Below are positions 4,652-7,527 of a stretch of 7,527 nucleotides of DNA, in pieces. The notes under the pieces are model-generated. The model saw only the letters and a program-made list of their open reading frames with translations, had not been told where the DNA came from and made no database searches. The first letter of the stretch is position 1. Every line of letters starts with the position of its first letter. Source of the stretch: an uncultured Clostridia bacterium. GTDB taxonomy: Bacteria; Bacillota; Clostridia; Christensenellales; CAG-138. The translations under genes and the position numbers were made by a program. The stretch lies in assembly GCA_946183765.1 (NCBI GenBank), contig CAMHDC010000055.1:1-7527 (forward strand). Direction: 5' to 3'.

Positions 4652-7207
4652 ATGGATACTGACAAGGAAAACTATATCGAATCCGCGCCGGAGCCCGCTG
4701 CCGAGGCCCTGCCTCAGGCCCCGGCGGAGCCTGCCGTGCCCATAGAGTCGCCCGCTGCGCCGGAGAAAGCGGAACCTGCCGTGCGCATTGAGACGCCCGC
4801 CGCGCCGGAGAAAAAGGACAGAAAAACGCGCCCCGTTCTGCTGATCGTATTGCTCGTTTTGCTGCTGCTGGTTACGGCGGCCGGCGGCTATGTTTTTTTA
4901 CGGTTGGACCGGCTGGAACAGATACGCCAAGCGGCGGACGATCGCAAAGCACAAGGGGACTATCCGCTGGCCATGGGCTACTATATCCAGCTATTGGCTG
5001 ACGATCCCATCAGCTTCACTCCCTTCACGAACGCCTATGTTTCCGCCGGCGCCGACGGTGTGATTGTCTGCGCGGACGCTCTTTTGGAAACCAGCGAAGG
5101 CGCACACTTTCTGGCGCGCAGTCAGATACTGGATTTTGCGCTGTCCTGTGCCACCCATCCCGCCGTGCCCGCCTCTTTTGACAAGGACCTGGAGCGCCGC
5201 TCCCTGGTCTGCGAGGCCATTCTGGCCCAGGAGGACGGGGATCTTGAAAAAGCGTTGGCGCTGCTGAATCAGGCGGATCTGCGCCGGGAGCTGTCCTATC
5301 CCATCGAATCCGTTTTGGATCGGGAAGCCACGCTGGCCGCCGCCCTGCAGGCGCGGGAGGAGGGCCGGTACGAGGACGCCATTCAGCTTTTGACCCGGTC
5401 CATCCTGGAGCCGGAGCTGGTGGCGGAGATCCAGCAGCAGATCGTCGAGGAGCAGGATGCCCAGCTCATGGCCCAGGCCCGCGCCGCCATGGCAAACCTG
5501 GACCCGACCGCCGCCATCCTGACCTTGCGGGGCCTCTCCCGGACGGAGGACCAGATCGCTCTCGAGGCGGAGTTCACCGAGACCTGGAAGAAGACCCTCG
5601 CGCAGCTTCACGAAACGTATAAGGACCGGCTTTTCGCCGGGGCCTGGTACAGCTTGGCGCTGGGGGACAAGCCCCTGCTGACCGGCGATAAACGGTACGA
5701 CGGCCTGGCCGACGCCCTGTCGACGGAAGGCAAAACCGTGGCGGGGATGTTCTCCCTGCTCCGGCTTAAGGACGGCCGCGTCACCCTCCTGGGGGACACC
5801 CTGGGGGCAGAGGCCGCGGCCAAGGAGATCACCGACGCCAGGGACGCCGCCCTGGGCCTGAACCACGGCCTGATCCTCCATGAGGACGGCACCGTGACCA
5901 ACCTGGGCGCCCGGCAGTACGGCCGGGGGGCCGTGGCGGAGTGGACCGGCATTGTCCAGGTTGCCGCCGGCGGCTTCCACAGCCTGGGCCTCAGGGCGGA
6001 CGGTACAGTGACGGCCGCAGGGCTTGATTTGGACGGTCAATGCAAAGTGGCGGAGTGGACCGATATCGTGGCCGTGGCCGCAGGACTCCGCCATTCCGTG
6101 GGCCTGACCCGGGACGGCCGCGTGGTGGCCGTGGGGGACAACAGTTTCGGCCAGTGCGACGTGTCCCAGTGGGAAAACGTGATCGAGATCCGCTGCGGCG
6201 GCAACTTCACCCTGGGCCTCACCGCCGACTGGCGGCTGCTGGCCGCCGGGGACAACAGCGTCGGTCAGTGCAACGTGATGAACTGGCAGGAGGTCGTCGC
6301 CTTCGACGCGGGCCTGTGGCACACCGTGGGCTTGCTGAGCGACGGCCGCGTGGTGACCACCGGAGCCAGCTCCCTGAACCAGTGCGGTCTGGACGGAGCC
6401 GTGCTCTTCGCCTCCGGCCGCCAGCTGGATCGGCCCGCCGCCGCAGCCAAGGCGGAGACCGAGTATCTGTATATGGGGAACACCTTCGACGGGCCCTGGA
6501 TGTATTGCAGTGCCGAGGGCTGCGTGATCGTAGCCCAGGATGGGGAGTCCGGCAGGATCAAGGCCACCAGGGCCGACCTCATCTGCACTGACGGCCATCC
6601 GCCCGAAGGGCTGCTCTCCGGCGGCGACAGACCGGGACGGGTGATCCACGCCGCCATCCTGGCCAAACAGAGCCGGGCGGTTTTCGCCATCACCGGCGAC
6701 TACTTCACTTTCGGTTACAACGCCGACGGCCTTCAGATCCGCCGGGGCACGGTCTTTAAAGAGGACGTCAACGAGGTAGGCTTCGGCTTCTATCCCGACG
6801 GGTCCATGCGGATCATCGATCCCAAGACCACCACCGCTGAAGAGCTGCTGAGCATGGGCGTTCGTGACTCCTGGGTGTTCGGCCCCGTGCTGATCGAAAA
6901 CGGACAGGCCCGGGACATCAGCTATCATCCCCTGTCCTACAACGACGTGACCATGCGCACCGTGGTGGCGACCCTCTGCCCCTATCACCATATCGGCGCC
7001 ACCTACAGCTCCTCCACCCTGGCCCAGGTCACGGAGAACCTGCTGGGCTACGGCTGCGAGACCGCCTACAACCTGGACGGCGGCCGCTCCAGCATGATGA
7101 TCTTCATGGGCAAGGTGGTGAACCGGTCCATGTACATCAACGAGGGCTGGCGGGGCCTTCAGGATATGGTGGGCTTCCTCACCAGCGATCTGGTGCCGAA
7201 CGCATAA
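4652..7207 (+). CDS. Type II membrane protein with helical repeats, RCC1-like propeller and NAGPA-type phosphodiester glycosidase domain
   Basis: 851 residues. A Pro-Ala-Glu-rich cytoplasmic tail (1-57) precedes one membrane helix (about 61-83). Outside, a helical TPR-like region (about 85-350) is followed by RCC1-like blades (about 361-583) and a C-terminal phosphodiester glycosidase domain (about 600-845). Four blades, starting at 433, 471, 509 and 547, have an exact 38-residue period with AAG..HS.GL, DG.V and GQC motifs; two weaker ones precede them. The C-terminal domain shows ITGDYF (680-685), FGPVLIENG (743-751), R769 and NLDGGRSS (807-814), like the other glycosidase in this window. 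The spacing from R769 to N807 is eight residues shorter and no DGR is seen, so activity is less certain. RCC1 propellers usually bind proteins or other partners; here the propeller might position the enzyme. The start has no clear ribosome site, but a stop codon in frame at 4643 leaves no earlier choice. Confidence 0.87.
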   Translation: MDTDKENYIESAPEPAAEALPQAPAEPAVPIESPAAPEKAEPAVRIETPAAPEKKDRKTRPVLLIVLLVLLLLVTAAGGYVFLRLDRLEQIRQAADDRKAQGDYPLAMGYYIQLLADDPISFTPFTNAYVSAGADGVIVCADALLETSEGAHFLARSQILDFALSCATHPAVPASFDKDLERRSLVCEAILAQEDGDLEKALALLNQADLRRELSYPIESVLDREATLAAALQAREEGRYEDAIQLLTRSILEPELVAEIQQQIVEEQDAQLMAQARAAMANLDPTAAILTLRGLSRTEDQIALEAEFTETWKKTLAQLHETYKDRLFAGAWYSLALGDKPLLTGDKRYDGLADALSTEGKTVAGMFSLLRLKDGRVTLLGDTLGAEAAAKEITDARDAALGLNHGLILHEDGTVTNLGARQYGRGAVAEWTGIVQVAAGGFHSLGLRADGTVTAAGLDLDGQCKVAEWTDIVAVAAGLRHSVGLTRDGRVVAVGDNSFGQCDVSQWENVIEIRCGGNFTLGLTADWRLLAAGDNSVGQCNVMNWQEVVAFDAGLWHTVGLLSDGRVVTTGASSLNQCGLDGAVLFASGRQLDRPAAAAKAETEYLYMGNTFDGPWMYCSAEGCVIVAQDGESGRIKATRADLICTDGHPPEGLLSGGDRPGRVIHAAILAKQSRAVFAITGDYFTFGYNADGLQIRRGTVFKEDVNEVGFGFYPDGSMRIIDPKTTTAEELLSMGVRDSWVFGPVLIENGQARDISYHPLSYNDVTMRTVVATLCPYHHIGATYSSSTLAQVTENLLGYGCETAYNLDGGRSSMMIFMGKVVNRSMYINEGWRGLQDMVGFLTSDLVPNA
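4727..4816 (+). repeat. Two-copy 45-bp tandem repeat in the cytoplasmic tail
   Basis: Residues 26-40 and 41-55 are near-identical 15-residue units (EPAV, then IES or IET, then PAAPEK). The DNA copies, 4727-4771 and 4772-4816, differ at several positions. The unit forms a charged, proline-rich stretch just before the membrane helix. Confidence 0.8.
5948..6400 (+). repeat. RCC1-like propeller repeats
   Basis: Four protein repeats start at 5948, 6062, 6176 and 6290, each 114 bases apart (38 codons). The first three end in GQC plus a Trp (EW, QW, NW); the fourth ends in NQC. The DNA copies differ at many codon positions, so the duplications are old. The regular spacing supports a beta-propeller fold. 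Confidence 0.85.
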
Positions 7208-7218
7208 ACGTGTTTTTC

Positions 7219-7239
7219 AGCCCCTGCGGGGGCTTTTTT
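7219..7239 (+). terminator. Intrinsic terminator after the RCC1-glycosidase gene
   Basis: AGCCCC (7219-7224) pairs with GGGGCT (7229-7234) around a four-base loop and is followed by a run of Ts (7234-7239). It lies 11 bases past the TAA stop and ends this gene's transcript before the transporter promoter. Confidence 0.88.
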
Positions 7240-7248
7240 GATTCGGAC

Positions 7249-7277
7249 TTGACATATGCCTGATTTGGGCATAGAGT
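7249..7277 (+). promoter_or_regulatory. Promoter of the MATE transporter gene
   Basis: A perfect TTGACA (7249-7254) and TAGAGT (7272-7277) are 17 bases apart. Transcription would start near 7284, giving a leader of about 27 bases with GAAGG (7298-7302) eight bases before the ATG at 7311. Confidence 0.75.
7255..7273. promoter_or_regulatory. Inverted repeat in the promoter spacer, candidate operator
   Basis: TATGCC (7255-7260) and GGCATA (7268-7273) form a perfect 6-base inverted repeat around seven bases. It fills the space between the -35 and -10 boxes and overlaps the -10 by two bases. A dimeric regulator bound here would block or remodel RNA polymerase binding. No regulator gene is visible in the window. 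Confidence 0.5.
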
Positions 7278-7310
7278 AGGGCCACTGTGTAAGAAACGAA
7301 GGTAATCGGG

Positions 7311-7527
7311 ATGAATACGCGAAGCGAGCTCGTTGAAGGGCCCATCGTCAAAAAACTGGTGCTCTTCTTTTTGCCCATTGCGGCGGGCACTCTGTTCCAG
7401 CAGCTCTATAATGCGGTGGACGCCTTCGTGGTGGGCAAGTTCGTGGGCACCGAAGCCCTGGCCGCCGTGGGCGGCAGCCCGGCCATCTTGAGCAATCTGA
7501 TCATCGGCTTCTTCGTGGCCCTGACCG
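7311..7527 (+). CDS. MATE-family efflux transporter, N-terminal part
   Basis: The first 72 residues are present and the gene runs off the window. After a short polar start (MNTRSELVEGPIVKK) comes a hydrophobic stretch with PIAAGTLFQQLYNAVDAFVVG (residues 22-42), then KFVGTEALAAVG and the start of another hydrophobic helix. This matches the N-terminus of multidrug and toxin extrusion transporters: a proline in the first helix, QQLY, an aspartate in NAVD, and FVG..ALAAVG. Such proteins are inner-membrane antiporters that use a sodium or proton gradient to export organic molecules. The exact substrate cannot be told. The gene has its own promoter with a candidate operator and lies behind a terminator, so it is probably not part of the surface-glycan module. 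Confidence 0.85.
   Translation, partial: MNTRSELVEGPIVKKLVLFFLPIAAGTLFQQLYNAVDAFVVGKFVGTEALAAVGGSPAILSNLIIGFFVALT

Noticed and set aside
4991..6991. Long antisense open frame opposite the RCC1-glycosidase gene
   Set aside because: It has a composition typical of a mirrored GC-rich gene, no recognisable domain, and the plus strand holds clear RCC1 and NAGPA motifs throughout. Other long antisense frames (for example 2989-4155 +) are rejected for the same reason.

Overview
The window looks like chromosomal DNA of a GC-rich Firmicute, most likely a gut- or rumen-type clostridium. The clues are purine-rich Shine-Dalgarno sites, TTGACA/TATAAT-like promoters, intrinsic terminators, and secreted proteins with long Pro-Thr linkers and RCC1-like repeats of a kind common in that group. 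This assignment is an inference from style, not from a marker gene.

Layout. Positions 1-97 are the tail of something outside the window plus the leader of a small double zinc-ribbon protein (98-379, +). A bidirectional intrinsic terminator (391-424) separates it from a convergent two-gene operon on the minus strand. Its first gene (4554-2998) encodes a secreted, membrane-anchored PIG-L/LmbE-type deacetylase with an intact metal site. The second (2984-435) is a paralogue-derived fusion: the same N-terminal domain, a PIG-L-like domain that has lost its catalytic residues, two membrane segments, and a C-terminal phosphodiester glycosidase (NAGPA-type) domain. A 97-base divergent promoter region (4555-4651) leads to a plus-strand gene (4652-7207). 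Its product is a type II membrane protein with a helical repeat region, an RCC1-like beta-propeller and a second NAGPA-type domain. A terminator (7219-7239), then a promoter carrying a perfect inverted repeat, precede the start of a MATE-family transporter (7311 to the window end, partial).

The three large genes look like one cell-surface module. All are predicted to be membrane-held with their domains outside the cell, and together they pair a probable N-deacetylase with two probable phosphodiester glycosidases. A reasonable inference is trimming or remodelling of an amino-sugar- and phosphodiester-containing glycan on the cell's own surface or in its surroundings. The substrate cannot be read from the sequence. 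The most unusual points are the decayed deacetylase domain kept inside the fusion, the RCC1-NAGPA fusion, and the face-to-face promoters that link the two transcription units.
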